Below, piece by piece: positions 13,951 through 27,953 of a stretch of DNA of 64,000 nt. The notes below the pieces were generated by a model, which was not told the DNA's origin, ran no database searches, and saw nothing but the letters and a program-made list of their open reading frames with translations. Source of the DNA: Dirofilaria immitis (lineage: Eukaryota > Nematoda > Chromadorea > Rhabditida > Onchocercidae); the NCBI GenBank assembly GCA_024305405.1, contig JAKNDB010000068.1, positions 9,409,501-9,473,500 of the forward strand, given 5' to 3'. The position numbers were made by a program, and so were the translations under genes. Position 1 is the first letter of the stretch. Each line of letters opens with the position of its first letter.

Positions 13951-15077
13951 AATCAGCATTACCAACCGTATCAAATTCTTAAAAGCAAAAAAAAAAAGAA
14001 AAGAAAACTGGTTAGAGAAACTCAAGAAGTCGAAAGCGTAACAACGTAAAAGAAATGTTAGATTTCTTCACTTTGGACGTTCAATTTCCATAATTTCCTT
14101 TAATTTATATGCCGAACAAAAATTCAAATTCTTGAAAAATAACAGCAGTGAAAATACAGTAATCTTAAGGTATCTTTAATTAGTAACTTTCGAACAAGAT
14201 ACCTTTAAAACTTGGTAAAATACGAAATTCGCTTGAAATGTCAAATAGATCAGAACACTGTCAGGAAAGGCCATTCTTGGTACAGTCTTACCGCAATCAT
14301 GGAAGAAACGCTGTTGTATGCAATTTTCAGAGAATGATAAAACTATACAAAGTATTCCATCAAAAAGTCACTATAATTAGGGTTGATGAACAATTCAAAC
14401 TGCTAACATTACCGTTATTGCAAATTATTGGGAATTCTAGCACTTCAATTTCTTCGCATTAACACGAATATTATTGATGTAGCTTTGGCAAATACATTAA
14501 CTCTCTAACTCGTGATACAGGTAGAAATCGGAATAAATTCTAAAAAAAATTGAAAAGAAGTAGCCAACTGAATCTCCAACTATAGATGATTTTACATTTT
14601 GTTACTGTAATAGGATTATAACACAATAGTATGTAAAGATAGCAGCAACGAACAAAATGTTGCTAAAAACTATTGCAGTATCGTCGTACCAATACTACTT
14701 AGAAACTTCTTGATCACCAATCAATATGTGCAGCGATTCTTTGCATGACAGACAGATCTACTTTAGTAGTATAAGAAATTCATCCGGTTCAATATTCACC
14801 AAATAATAGCTTACATTTTGAAAAAACATTCAACGCAAATTAGGCTAACATAAGATCATAGAAATTTGCATTAAAAAAACTCTTGAACACCTTAAACATA
14901 TAAGAAAATTATTTCTCATCGCACCCAATTTGTTAGCGGCAAAATAATAGGATACGTGAAACGCTTAAAATCATATGAAAAATGGAAGAAAATAGAACTT
15001 TATTAAAAAATATTTCTTATAAACAAATACCGATTCATACAAATATAAGACAAAATAAATATACAACTATGACCACT
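13951..15077. other. Intergenic region between CUX start and NDUFA8 stop
   Basis: Promoter side of the CUX gene and 3' flank of NDUFA8. A 10-base inverted repeat (AAGGTATCTT at 14167-14176, its complement at 14196-14205) is present. An open frame at 14238-14462 shows no recognisable domain and was not called. Confidence 0.5.
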
Positions 15078-16472
15078 TTATATATCGAAGAAATTGTGGC
15101 GTTGCTGATCATAAGCACGACTATCTTCACGTAAATGATAATCATCTGGTAATTCTGCTAATATTTTCGCAGCTTCGGCTTTATAATCTCGTGTGTAATG
15201 TACTGAAGTATTGAAAAACAACGAATATGGTAAGAATTACACGATAAAATACAAAACCGACTACGTGATCAAAAGCTAGAAAATCACTGAATAATAAGGA
15301 ACAACGAAGACGACTGATATAGTTCATTGGTTTAATAATAAAACAACTCAAATTATTTAATCAGGTATTTCTTATTTCTAAAAATTATTCTGGCGATCGC
15401 AAATTTATTTCAATAGATCTCTATGATCAAATTTATTATGATTTCAATATATTATGCATAGCTGCGATATGCGTAGTTTTTTTGGTTATGAGTAACTTTC
15501 AAAGTAGAGAAAACATTTAGAACTTAGACTGGTACTTCAGGATTTCTTAATTTGATCTTAAACACAAATAAATTACAAAAAAACAAACGAGTTAAAATAA
15601 TATTGTAATTACCATGTTCTGGAAAATGAGTATTGTGCACATGTAATTTGCTGAAATATCCCACTCTCGGTCGCGTAATATTCAAGTTTTCTTCCACGCA
15701 AATATCTAAGCGACGCTGCTGCTCACGACAACTATAAATTAGTATTATTATTCACTGTAATTTAGTCAACAGGAATGTTCATAAGAATAAAGAACCCTAA
15801 CAGTAGAATGGCGTACAAGAACCGCAATTTACTTTAAAATGTTCTTAAAACATCAAAAAATCAGTCGGTATATTCACTTTTGTATGTACGGATATTCACT
15901 TTTGTATGTACGGACTTTACAGCTTACTATAACAAAAATTGATTTATCATTCAAACTCAATTTCAAAATCTTCAATTTAGGAAATGAATGGGAAGGAACA
16001 AACGGTGTAACGTAGAGTTTGGAAGTACGATGATCAATACAATTAGCATAATGGTTAACGCTTTCATTGCAAAGCTTTTTCAATGACTGTAAGAATTTAA
16101 TACCGCATGCAGTAAGAGTTCGACCTTCTTTTAGTGAAAGACGTGGATCTTCTGTTTCTTGTCGACGCAACATAAAATCCTGCACAATATATTCATTCTT
16201 CTCAAGCACCAAACAAAAAAAAATAAAGTCAATTATGAGCAAATAAAGTCAATTTACCTTATATTTTTAAAAAGAAAAATTGAAGTCATGAAATAGATCG
16301 AAATCAATATTCAATTTAAATAACAAAAACTGAGGAAACAAACTTTAACTTCTTTTTCACAAGCTCTGTGCATGTATGGTATAATGGCCTTAAAGTAAGG
16401 TGTTGAAAGAGTAATTTCGTGGGGTACTGTTAACTCTTCGTCTGAGGGCATCGGCATATTTTTGGTTATCAT
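15078..16472 (-). CDS. NDUFA8: NADH dehydrogenase (complex I) 1 alpha subunit 8
   Basis: Accessory subunit of mitochondrial complex I, a twin-CHCH protein imported into the intermembrane space. Four exons join in phase: 16344-16472, 16004-16179, 15613-15731 and 15078-15202, giving 182 residues against 172 in human. Conserved stretches include DFMLRRQETEDPR, YANCID and the C-terminal ILAELPDDYH region. The second CHCH keeps all four cysteines in two CX9C motifs (CNESVNHYANC and CREQQRRLDIC). The first CHCH keeps only its outer pair: the second and third cysteine positions are R and S. Two introns use the donor GTTTGT. It lies head to head with the PDZ gene, 1.1 kb away, and could share its promoter region. 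Identity is firm; absence of the inner disulfide is read directly from open exons. Confidence 0.93.
15868..15913. repeat. 22-bp tandem duplication in an NDUFA8 intron
   Basis: The unit TATTCACTTTTGTATGTACGGA occurs twice in direct succession with almost no difference, inside intron 2 of NDUFA8. It is probably a recent local slippage duplication. Confidence 0.7.
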
Positions 16473-17557
16473 TTCCTTAAAAGTATTGATATAAAAACTA
16501 TATCTACGTAAAAATTGCCTTATCTCTCTAATATGTTATTCACTAAGTAACAAATATTTTACTGGTTAAATCTTAGATAAAAGACTATAAAGAGAGAAAC
16601 GAGTAGAAATGATAAATGATCGATGAAAAATGCTAACAGACAGATGATACGGACATGCAAATTCTACAATCAGTAACTGATACATTTGGCAGAAGAAGTA
16701 AAATTTCTTGCATACATCCTTCATTTTAATCATATACATTCGTCGTTCATTCAAATAAGCTATTCTTTCAAGATTTAAATTAGTTACTCATTCACCAGAA
16801 TCGGATAATTACGGTCACAGAAGTAATTTGCTTCAACTCATGCTTATACTTTCACAGAATCAACAGAATTCTTCTGTTCGTTGTAAACCATTCCAACAAG
16901 TTACTTATCTATGAACTTTCCAACAAATACCAAAACCTCATCCACATCCAACTCCTACTCACCTGTCACTGTCCTTTCTATTCGTGGTAACACCCCATGC
17001 TCTAATTCACATGATGACACGATGAAAACATTTGTCTCACGCATGGTTTCACGAAGAAAAGTGGTAATAGAAACTGAGTGACTGTTGAAGAAAGATAGGC
17101 CCTGAAGATATCTGTTAGCTGATCAAGATCTAACAGTCTGTATTAAATTACTGCACTATCTCGGTAAATCATTGTCAAAGTATTTGACGAAATACTCGAA
17201 ACTTTTAAAAATTCAAGTTCTATGCAAATTTGGCAGCTTAATTCAATATAAAAGCTATGTATACTAGAAATTATAAATTACTTCCTGTTCAAGTTTTTCA
17301 CAAAGTTGACCGATCCACAGAGGTATATATGCTAATAATTGACCTTTGGAAAATAATAATTCTTATTGAAATGGAGAAATTGAAAATTTTCGCTTGTTCC
17401 GCCCTACGATTATATTGACCGAGATATCTAAAATTAATTGAAATCTCAAAAAAATTTTCTGGAGACGAACTACAGAATTTTGATATCACTAAATATGAAA
17501 TTTTAAAATAAAATAAGGCCTTCATAAACAAAGTTGCAAATGCCATAACTATCACAG
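16473..17557. other. Divergent promoter region, NDUFA8 and PDZ gene
   Basis: The two flanking genes start at its ends and point away from each other. No exon, repeat array or clear core promoter was recognised; both genes may be driven from here. Confidence 0.5.
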
Positions 17558-19802
17558 ATGGAAGCATTTCAAACTTTGCGAAATACACGAACTACGTCAT
17601 CATCACAATCATCGAAAAGTAAACCATCGAACAGCGACGGCCAAGCAGTCGATAGTGACAGTATAAAGCGAAAACAGCAATCTTCTTTCAGCCAATCCTC
17701 ATCATCGTCGCAGTTCAAAACAGATCTCGAAAAGTCTATGCGTTATGTAGATGACGCTATTTCAGGCGAAAAGCATCCAGATATTCAGATGACCAAGAAA
17801 TTGACAAGGCCACTAAAGACTTGGTATTTCTTCCCTGAAGTTATAGTTTCTTCAATTGTAAAATTTCTAAATGTGTGTGAAAAGCTCAAAATTATAGCTG
17901 CAGCAATTTCATATGTATTCAGCAGGAAAATGGAGAACTTCAGTTTGGAAAAAAACGTGGCGAAGGTATATCTTCGCCGAAAGCTCGAATTTCGCGAATA
18001 CGAAGCAATCTTGGATTTCCATGTGAACTACCAGATGATCTCGTTACAAATGTTGACATACAAATAAAGTTCAATCAGAGAGATAAAAAGTGAAGAAATT
18101 GAATTTGCAATTCGTTTTGCTTCTATTCTTTTATATTCTCGTATTGTTTTCTGTCCTCTGAAAATCTAAAAATCGAACAATGCTCACATCGAGCAATGCT
18201 CAAAATTTGGAAACTGATTGATTTTCATATTATGATGACGCCTTATCTTTTCCAAAGAATGAAGGAGTTAATCAATTTTTAAAGACTATTGCTTGATGAC
18301 CTATTCTTTAGGTAGGTATTACTATAACCAAGTCGTTGCTCATTCTTAGAATCGAAGAATATTCGATATTTTACGGAAAGTTGAAAATATGTGATTTTTT
18401 AACATATCTTGACGATAAACCAATTACCAGCAAAAAAGAATTTTACGATAAACTGAAGATATTGCGAGATACTGGCAAAGAGGTTGCATAATTTCAAACT
18501 TTGCTTTTTCCTTCTTTCTCCTAATTTATTTTCAAGTCAAATAATGAAATTTATTTGAATTTCAGTTTAATTTGCGGTTGCGAAGACCATTGTGGAATAC
18601 ACCAGCTACTAGACTACCAAAAGGTTATGATCGTGCACCAGGATACAGTTACATTCGAGGCTTAATGATTCTTTATCCGGGTGGTAATCTGGGAATGAAT
18701 GTCAAGTCATATAATAGCAAAGTTTGTCTTCCGCTTTATTAATTATCGCCTGAAAAATGATATCATATCATGATTCTTCAAATTCTTCTGATAATTATTT
18801 GAAACCTTTTACAAAATCGCTACACAAGATATCATAATTATAAATTTCAACTGTCTTGCTCTTGAATATCACGCAATTTTCTGAGCGTAAATCGTCACTG
18901 TAAATTTTTATAAGTCCAATAATTTTCTCATTGGATTTAGTATTTCATTTCAGGTATATGTAACGAGCACAGATCAGATGAGTATAGCATCAGCTGCTTG
19001 TCTGATGGGTGACTGCATTATAGACGTAGATGGTATACCAGTTACATCAACTGTATCATGCGGTGAACGAGTCATTTCAGGACTCAAATATCATAAATTT
19101 GTATTCTTTCTATATACTTACAAAATTAATTCTTAAGCTATCAATATCAAAAGCTAAATTTTTAAATTAAAATTTAATTGGCAGGTGTTGATGACGATCG
19201 AAAGAGCGGTAGATATGCAAGCTATACGAGTGGTCAAATTTGTACTGCTCGTTGAAAAATTCCTGAAAAAGATCCCAGGTTTTAAATACCCTTCATAACT
19301 ATGATGCAGAGCTTATGACTGGTTTTATTCGTTTTTTTATATAAGAAATCATTCAATTTTAAAATAGTGATTATTGGAATTTTCTTCTAAATGATTAAAA
19401 TAGGATGGCGCATGATACGACGAAAATTGGTTTGGATGAGGCAGACAAAATTCGGCAAAATGCTTTACCAACAACTTTGAAAAGCATTTATCGTGGAAAA
19501 CATGGACATGGCCAAAAGTACTTTTTTTCCCTACTTTGATTTTCATATTTCATCACCATTTTGATCAGCTTTCAGGTTCAATTTTCACACGACCTTAGCA
19601 CTATTTGCGTTTGTAATAAACTATAATCATTTACTTGTTTTCATTATAATATGGATTTTTTTTAAATATATTTTTAATCTTTAGACATTTGGTAATCCGT
19701 GAGATGTCGATGTTCACACCAATTGGTGCCGATCCATTCAATCCATTGCTGATGCAAGCAGTACCACCGAAAAAATGGATGTTATACATGCTAGCAAATT
19801 AG
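17558..19802 (+). CDS. Nematode double-PDZ domain protein
   Basis: Predicted cytoplasmic scaffold with two PDZ-like domains, of a type found as a family in C. elegans. Eight exons: 17558-17823, 17933-18089, 18312-18482, 18566-18721, 18954-19100, 19185-19278, 19404-19517 and 19685-19802. Exon 1 is a Ser/Gln-rich low-complexity tail. PDZ1 spans exons 2-3 (VDIQIKFNQRDKK, then GITITKS, GKLKICDFLTYLDDKPIT); its carboxylate-binding loop is not the usual GLGF. Exon 4 carries LRRPLWNTPATRLPKGYD and opens PDZ2, which continues through exon 5 (YVTSTDQ, GDCIIDVDGIPVT) and exon 6 (VLMTIERAVD). The C-terminal part ends KKWMLYMLAN. Three joins need one more A in an A run (17769-17772, 18085-18089, 19266-19270) to keep the conserved frame; otherwise exon 2 would be read in a non-homologous frame. 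The partner is unknown. Confidence 0.8.
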
Positions 19803-22800
19803 GTCAAATGAATATTTCGACTTCTGTACAACGGTCGAAGGAATAAGATGATCCTACAAAATGACATGATTCACCAGCGATTTCTTACAACAAGATGTGT
19901 GTTGCAAGACTTACTATAAATTATTTTCTGAATATGTAAGTGTATTTAGAATTAAAATATCAAAAATTCAATAACATAGGCTTGGCATATGTATTTGTTT
20001 AAATTTTAAAAACTGCATTCAATATTGTTACTTGCTTAATCTAAATTAGTCTTTTAATCACATCATCAACAATTTCACAATTATGCATTATTCCAAAGTA
20101 AATTCGGAAATTCTTGATTTTTGCTGCTCTGGAACATGCTTCGAAATGTTTCGGAAAATATTATGGAATTTTAATTTATATGCTAAATACAAATAATTCA
20201 TGATATTTTCGCTATCATAATGTTTAAATTTCCATTTCACTAAAACTGTATAAAATCAAATTATAATGAGTGTGATTTTGTGAACGTAAACTATCATCGC
20301 CATAGTCATTCAGAAATTACTAGAATTGTGTAAAGTATATAATTATCGCAAAAGTAATTAATTGCCGCTAATAATCTATTTTCTTTTGTGTCATTAATGA
20401 AACAGTTTTTTATCGGCTGCTCAGATACTTTTAAAATTCATCTCCTTTCATATAATTTTTTACTCATCATACATTACTTTTTATGACATTCTTTTCATAT
20501 TCGACAATTATTATTTCAATTATGAATTATTCTCAATTATTTCGTGTAGTTAGATCTTTGATTCGCGCTTTCATTGAAAAAGAACAAGTTTGAAACTTAT
20601 TTGAATAATTCGCTTATTCCTACTATTTCTTCATGATACGAGAAATAATTTATCACAATCAAAAACTGTTCATCGATGTAAATGCTCAGCTGAAAGTCAA
20701 GATAAAATTTCAATTTTTTCTTTAGTCCTCCTAATCTTTGAAATTTGGAAGTATTTTATTTCAAATTAAAGTAAAATAAATAATCTCTGAAACAATATGT
20801 TTATTCTAGGCACCTTAACTACATAACAATTTGATATCTGTTGGTAATGATAAAGTAGTGCCTATTATGATGATTTTAATAAAATCAGCTGTTTATATTT
20901 TAAAAGAATTTAATATACAATTGTATTAAACTCTACCAAAAACCCAAATGAAAAGAATTCTTCAGGTTAAACTGGATGCAAAATGGAAGTGCATAAACTG
21001 TCGACATAATTTTCGGTATTACGGAAGTTAGTGTTGCCTTTTCCCTCTATCCTTTATTTCATATATTTCTTGAATTTCGTGAGGTTTCATTTTATTTTTC
21101 TGCAATAATCTTTGAATGATCGATAAATTTGAATTATTGATATCAATCGCAATAGCGATGATACAACCGCAATAGTGTTGTATCATTTTTGCATTTGCTG
21201 TTTAAATAAATAGGCAAATCCATTAATCTCTCAAAACTCTAAGGAATTTGAGAAAGAAATGAGTCTTTTGCTAATTCATAAAGATTTCTTCCCTTTTAAG
21301 ATTGATATTGAAAACCTCAAGAAAGCTTCGGCTGAAAGTTTGGAATGTAAAACGAATCTATTAATTATTTTAAAAATAGATCGTTCTCATTTTTTTGCAA
21401 CTTTTTCAACTAGAAATTCTCTTTTCATTATTCAAAACTATTACTTCCGACACTCTTGATAATTTTGCTTCGAAAAATTATCGAAGACAATTAAAGACAC
21501 TTCTTTTTCCCGGTTAATTATTTCATTATGGCGACTATTCCCAATACTATTGCTAATTACATTACATACTATTGCTAATTACATTACTCGAAATTGTGGA
21601 TTATGCAAACTTCTTTGCTCGTTCTTTTCTAAAAAATTTCAAAACATAAGCTTTTCTTCTTTTACTGCAGACAAATTTGGCTTCTTCTTATGGTCTAGAT
21701 AAATTTCTTTATTAATCCCAAAGAAACTGTCTCTGATCTATTCAGTCCCAATAAAGGTTGCTTACTTGTCTGGCTGTGCGCAGAATTTTTATTTAGAGTT
21801 AAAAAAAAAAACGTAATGCTAAAATGAAAGAGATATTGGCATCTTTTAGTTTATCCTAAGCATAAGGAAAGTGTCGGAGAGCTTATATGCTGAAGAGTTG
21901 CGTGCAGCTTTCTTACCATGAAATCTAAAATCAGTTGAAGGAAAATGAGTGACAGATGTTCTTGAGAGAAACTGTTTGTCATGAAAAGTAACTCTTTTTG
22001 AAGAATGGTAAGTTGAGGATAAAGATTTGTTAATGAAATTAGTTACGATGGATTTCGTTCGCTTCAATTACGATATGCAAATAAGCTGATATATCGCGAA
22101 TAAATTAAAACTTTTATAAGAGGTTATCTAAATTATTGACATTGAAAACTGGAGGGAAAAGCATGTTTATAGAACTGAAGGTGTTTCACATTATTATAAA
22201 ACGATGCGATAACTGATGATTAAAAGCAATTATATAATTTAGGATAATTTACATGATTTTTCATATGATCATAGAAAATAGCAATAAGATTTATTTTTAG
22301 AAGTATGAACTGAAATAATTTTATATTACAAATTACTTGTTATTTCCAAATATTTATGCAATACAAAAATGTCTTAATTATATTATTTATTTAATACAAG
22401 AATGTCTCAATTATATCAGCATATTTATATTATGAAATATTTCGGTTATTATTCCGACGGCGTTCAAAAAATCTAAAATGGATTTTCGTAATAGCTCATT
22501 AATTAGGCATCTCGGCAAATAAAATGAAAGAAAGAAAATATTTCAAAAAAGGTAGCACATATTATGTAAGCCGAACCAAGGGATCCGAAACATAGCGTAA
22601 TTTGTCATTATATCTCAATTCCGCAAAAACAAAACAATAGATCCTAACTTATGATATCTATCGTCCATTACAACCTCACATGCCTCGAGCGGATTTTCTA
22701 CACAAAATAGAAAATCTTCACAACATTCGTTGAATCTGTTATGCTAAAAACATTATTCCAAGGACTGAATTTTACAGAAAACGATTTACACTCACCGTTT

Positions 22801-22916
22801 TTTGTTCAATTGTTCATTATAATTAATATATTATCAGATAGAAGAAATTTCCAGTGAAAAAGTTAATTCCCTTTGAAATTTACAATAGAAAGAAAATATA
22901 TCTTCTCGATCACTGT
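19803..22916. other. Convergent intergenic region
   Basis: Lies between the 3' ends of the PDZ gene and the coiled-coil gene. Very AT-rich. Short imperfect direct duplications are visible at about 21545-21588 and 22370-22413. A short Cys/His-containing open stretch near 20965-21028 is too brief to call. No gene is supported. Confidence 0.5.
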
Positions 22917-25900
22917 TTATTTTATCACCGATGAGAAATCTGACCACACACTTTGATCAAATTCAGAACTGTTAATTTCGGAATCTGTCGTAACATCTGG
23001 TGAATTATTTGTTGACAGCGGACTTCCAAAAGCGGATGGTGGCAACGGATAGTGGTTTCCTAACTAAAACAGTTCGATAATAACAATTCATATAGTTTTC
23101 AAAATATGTTATTTAGCTCTATAGTTCATTTTCTATAATTTAAGTATAATTAAAATCCACCTACGTTTGCATCCGCTTTTATTATGTCGACAGCATTTAG
23201 ATCAATTTGGTCTACGTGACTGATATGGATATCGCTTGGAACTTTTCCCGTTCCCTCCGAATCCATAATACGTTCATCTTCAAATTTCCTAACAGTGTGC
23301 TAAAACACCAAGGAACAAGATCCAAATTTGATTGGAAACCATCAAAATTTTAAATCTGTTGTGCAAATCTTGAAAAAATTTTTAAAAGTTCAAAACACAC
23401 CGACATTCCAATTTCAAAGTTTGCTTCATCGAATAATGTGTTGGTTACATTATCAGCTGTAGTAAGCCATCGAGACCCTGAATCTTGTTTGAAATCATTT
23501 TTTGATAATGACTGTCCAATATCAGAAGCATCAGGATTATACGCTTCACTGTTCCAAAGAGAACAGATTTCCTCTTCTCCTCGATTTAGTTTTTTTGAAG
23601 AATCCTCATATCCTAAATCTAACTTTTTAAATTCTTCTGAGGAGTAGGAGTCGGAATTTCTATTGCAAAAAATTAACGGTATTTAAGATTGGAAGGATTA
23701 TTCACCTCGTAAACATGCATATTTTTCAGAGCGAATAATTATTGATGTACGACTGCGAATTGCTTCATAGTGTTGCTTTTCCTTAATATGCAGCAAACAT
23801 AAAGTCAGATTAAATTTAGATTGCATTCAAGCGATAAAGTACGTTTCACGATTTCAAATCAACTGATGACACAAAAACATAAAGAGCAAGAAATTCCTTT
23901 CCTTGCTTTTTTATGCAACAATTTTTTACCTTTAATAAATTTTTTCTTTACTGCAAGATTGCTTAACACTGGGAAGAAAATTAACTCAGCTACTTGCAAA
24001 GTTGCTGCTCAAATCAGATCAAAAATCATAACCACTTTCTCCTCGGTAACTAGCTTGTCGAGATATTTCTGGAAATCACTGATTTCAGTTTCATGCTGCA
24101 TCATTTCTGCGTTATTGCTGTCATGAAGAACATTAGTTTCCAGTTCTAATTGGCTACACTGAAATTAATTCAGTTGTACTAAAACTGCTCTATATCAATT
24201 ACCTTTATTTTCAAATTAACATTTTGAGAGATACTGGACGAAAACTGAAGAAAAAAATAAGCCTACTTTAAAACAATACTTAAATAGAAAAGCAAAAGGG
24301 GCAAAGATAGAGGAGTTGAATCTGACATATGGTAAGAACTCAAACCAGAGTGTATCTACAATATTAAATTGAGGTAAAAGTAATATAGGAGCCCATAAAA
24401 GACCAATGACTGAAAGCGGATTTACTAAAAATTCCATATTTTTGATTTCAATATGTATATTTGTAATATTTAAAACTAGCATCTGGATGGCACATTCTCC
24501 TACCCAACGATATCTTATATATAAGAATAATATTCACATCATGCTCCAATACCAAAACAATTGAGAATTACCGCTTCCAATAGTCAATAATTGGTAAAAG
24601 TATTACTTCGATATCAATTTCTACTCTCTTGCTATGAAGAACAGCAGAGGCCTTTCTTTCTGCAGTTATCATTTCTTTTAAACGTTTCCCTGTAGCAGTA
24701 ATGTTTTCAATCGCCTCTGACCAATCTTGATGTTCATTACCAAGAAATATCATTAATGAAGCACGCTCACTTCCCCGACAATTTAATTCTGTTTGTACTC
24801 GTTTAACTTCGTCTTTAAGAGTTCTCACTTTTACATTCATTTCCCTCTGTAACATATTTATTGCAGAAGCATAATGTACAACCAGAACTCAATATTTTCC
24901 TTTAACTTCGGATTTAATTAGTGCAAAATAAAATGAAAATCTGTACTAACAAGATAAAAGCAAATGGAAATTTCAAAAATACAAATCCTGACAAACCTGT
25001 AGATTTTCACGAATATTTTTATACCGCAATGAGATAATTTCATGATCATCTCTTTTAAATGCTGTTAGTTTCTCCAATTTTGTTTTCAAGATTGTAATCT
25101 ATAAAACGACTTGAAAAGTATTTATAAAAACCTACAAATTTATTTCAGACTTTATGCATGGTTCAAATTTTAACATTAAGAATATACTGGCACTAGCAAA
25201 ATTTAGAAAGATATTGACTAATTAATGTACCTACTTTTTCATCAAGCATCCGTTCTTTATCCAGAATCTTTTCATTTTGCTCATCCAATTTCGATAATTC
25301 AACTACAGCTTTATCATATTCTTGAGAACATGCATGCAACTGTTGTTGCAGATCTTTCTCTTCCTTGATAACTTCATGCAAATCCTCCTTCAAAATGATC
25401 AACTGGAAATATTAAAATGTCCATTATAATTTAAAATAGTTTATTATTAAATTTTTAAGTTTTTCATTTAAGCTGAATATTAACGATATCAGTCGATAAT
25501 ATATTTTTCAATTCCGCTTCTGCCTCATAAAATTGTTGCTGAAGTTTCTGATTTGTAGCAGAATTCTTCATCTCTGAAAATGGCATCATTATTTAAAATG
25601 AAGCCACACTTACTTGAACTTAAATTACTTAACTCAAGCAAATGCTCTTGTTTTTTAGAAGTGGTCATTGCTAAATTTTTCCAATTTTTTAATGAAAGAT
25701 AGTACCACAATAATATATGCAAGCTTAACATTCGAATCACATTAATTTTTTTCGGCTTATGAATACTTAATATATCATAAAACAATCGATATCTCTAACT
25801 GAGCCACAATCCGAAGTCCTTGAAACCTTATTCATTAATTTCAATTACCAAGTTTCAGCTTTAGCAGTTTAACACGATTTAACAGCTCCTCATGTTCCAT

Positions 25901-27187
25901 TTTCAGTAACTGCTCTCTATCATTGTGCATTTTCCGCAAATGTTCAGCCTGCTCTTTCAAACTACCATGACGTAATAAATGATTTAGACCATTTTCTAAT
26001 GCAATTAAAGCATTATCGATCTTCGCGCTTTGTTGCACTAAAAAAATCAGTTTTATCCAAGATATCAGATCGAGATTTCGGCACTACTGCAGGCATCTTT
26101 TTATTTCATGGAAGCAACGTGGCTTACTTTACATTTCCTTAGTTAATTACCGATATCGTTTTACACGTTATAGTATTGGATCCTCTGCAACTTATTGATT
26201 GCAATGAGTTAAAAAGAATGCATCTTTACATTATAATATATACCGAAATGCAGAGAAATACGGAACGCTATTGGTACTTTAATTCTCTTAGACAATAAAT
26301 GTCATTAAAGCTTAGTTATTGTCGATAAATATCTGCAAAATATTACAAAAAAACTGAATACTTTGAACATACACTTTTCTTGTATAATTTCCCAATCGTT
26401 TTGAGCACGAATTTTGAGAGTTTCAAAACGTGCAGTAAAAGTCTCGACACTGAGGATATTGTCTTTGCTTGTCACCTCCACCGCATCCACAGCTTAAAAA
26501 AATTTCATATGTATTCTTTAACTTACATTGCAAGATGCGTCAATAAAAATGACTAATATTTCATTTCATTCCGGATTTCTTGATTGATAGGCATCAAAAT
26601 AGTTAAAGATATTAGAAAAATATCAAACTTGTCTTAGTAAGCTCTGAAGCTGCTTCGAAATTCATACTGATTAGCTGTAAACTTTTGGCACTACAGTGAA
26701 GTCTGAAAGAGATTTCCCTGCTATTTAACATATGAAAAACACCATGAATTATGATACCATCTAGATATTTGTCAAATGATGTATCTTTTTCCAATAAAAA
26801 CAGATCCGATAACCACAATTTTTAGCCCTTAAAAGAATTTGTTAATTTGATCAGAAATACAGTTTCGAAATTTCTTTGCACGCTTGACGTGACTGCTTCA
26901 GATTCTCGTCATCATCAATATTTTGCACAAGGACTGCTTTCGAATGTTCCCACATATTACCTTCTTCTTCCGCAAATGTTGCTCTCTAAAACCGCTTAAC
27001 TAATATTGTCTTGTAGAATTTGATACGTGAACAGAGTAATTCTAAACAGTTTTTTAGCCATATGAGGTACGCAAACCTCTTTGAGCAGTTTCCTGCGTTT
27101 CTTGAATAGTTCTGCTGTAAGATGCATAGGATATACTCTTTCATTCTGTTTTAATTGAGCAGTAGATAAACCGGCAGCAGCATCCAT
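22917..27187 (-). CDS. Long coiled-coil protein, function unknown
   Basis: I do not recognise the family. The likely start is the ATG at 27187; the first exon encodes a basic segment (LFKKRRKLLKEV). Exon-like blocks then follow at about 26870-26960, 26370-26490, 25848-26040, 25505-25565, 25230-25400, 24985-25100, 24560-24855 and 24020-24165. Nearly all are heptad-rich with many E, K, L and Q (for example HLRKMHNDREQLLKMEHEEL and LDEQNEKILDKERMLDEKV). The C-terminal exons (about 23405-23650, 23160-23300 and 22917-23060) are acidic and Ser/Asn-rich, with no coiled coil, ending WSDFSSVIK before the stop. The overall shape, a basic head, a long rod and a disordered acidic tail, is seen in cytoskeletal, centrosomal or kinetochore proteins, but that is only an analogy. 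Exon ends are approximate. Confidence 0.6.
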
Positions 27188-27953
27188 GGCTATCCTTGAA
27201 TTAATTTAATCAATAAGATTCCAATTTCACAGGAATGATATCTTCATTTCGAGTGAAAACAATTAGTGCCAGCTAAATTTTTTATAAGAAATTCTACCAG
27301 AAAATCAGGTAAAAACGTCATAAAAATTTTCTTCGTGTACAATCTCATTAACATAATTAAGATTTTAGAAGAATTAATTATAAAAATGTTTCCGAAATTT
27401 CAATGCAATTGTTCAATTCAACAATTTACGATAGATATAAGCATCTACAATCTGATGCTAATAATGATAAGTGTGTTGAATTAAAATGTACATAATAAAT
27501 TATTAAATTAACCTTATCGCACAATCAAAAGAAGCAATAGACCACTGTAACTTCCAATATTATGATTATGATCATAATAAATCTTTCTAATCAGATTGTT
27601 GATGATTATATATATATATATATATATATATCGTAAATTGTTTTGATGTAACAGATCAAATTTTCAGCAAAAGTAAAATACGATATCACCGAAACGACGA
27701 ATACAAATTTAAATTTTATATCACATATTAAATACATCATAAGAAAGACCAATTTAAATTAATCAAATCAAAAAAAAAAAAAATTTCCCACCAATTTTCC
27801 ACCATATCCTAAAGAACACTAAATCTTTCTATTTGCACGTCAACATTATTGGAAGATTCACATTCTACACGTGAGCGTTTATCTATCTCTATGATGTTGC
27901 CAATTTGAAGTCTTTCTCTTTTCCAATTGTTTTCTTTTCAATATGATTATAAG
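27188..27953. other. Upstream region of the coiled-coil gene
   Basis: Promoter side of the minus-strand coiled-coil gene. It holds a TA microsatellite and an A-rich run near 27768-27782. The open frame at 27266-27484 has no recognisable domain. Confidence 0.4.
27606..27631. repeat. TA dinucleotide microsatellite
   Basis: About thirteen uninterrupted TA units. Simple repeat. Confidence 0.85.

Noticed and set aside
20940..21030. Short stretch with CINCRH, possible zinc-finger exon
   Set aside because: Only about 20 codons, one Cys pair, and no neighbouring exons to join it to.
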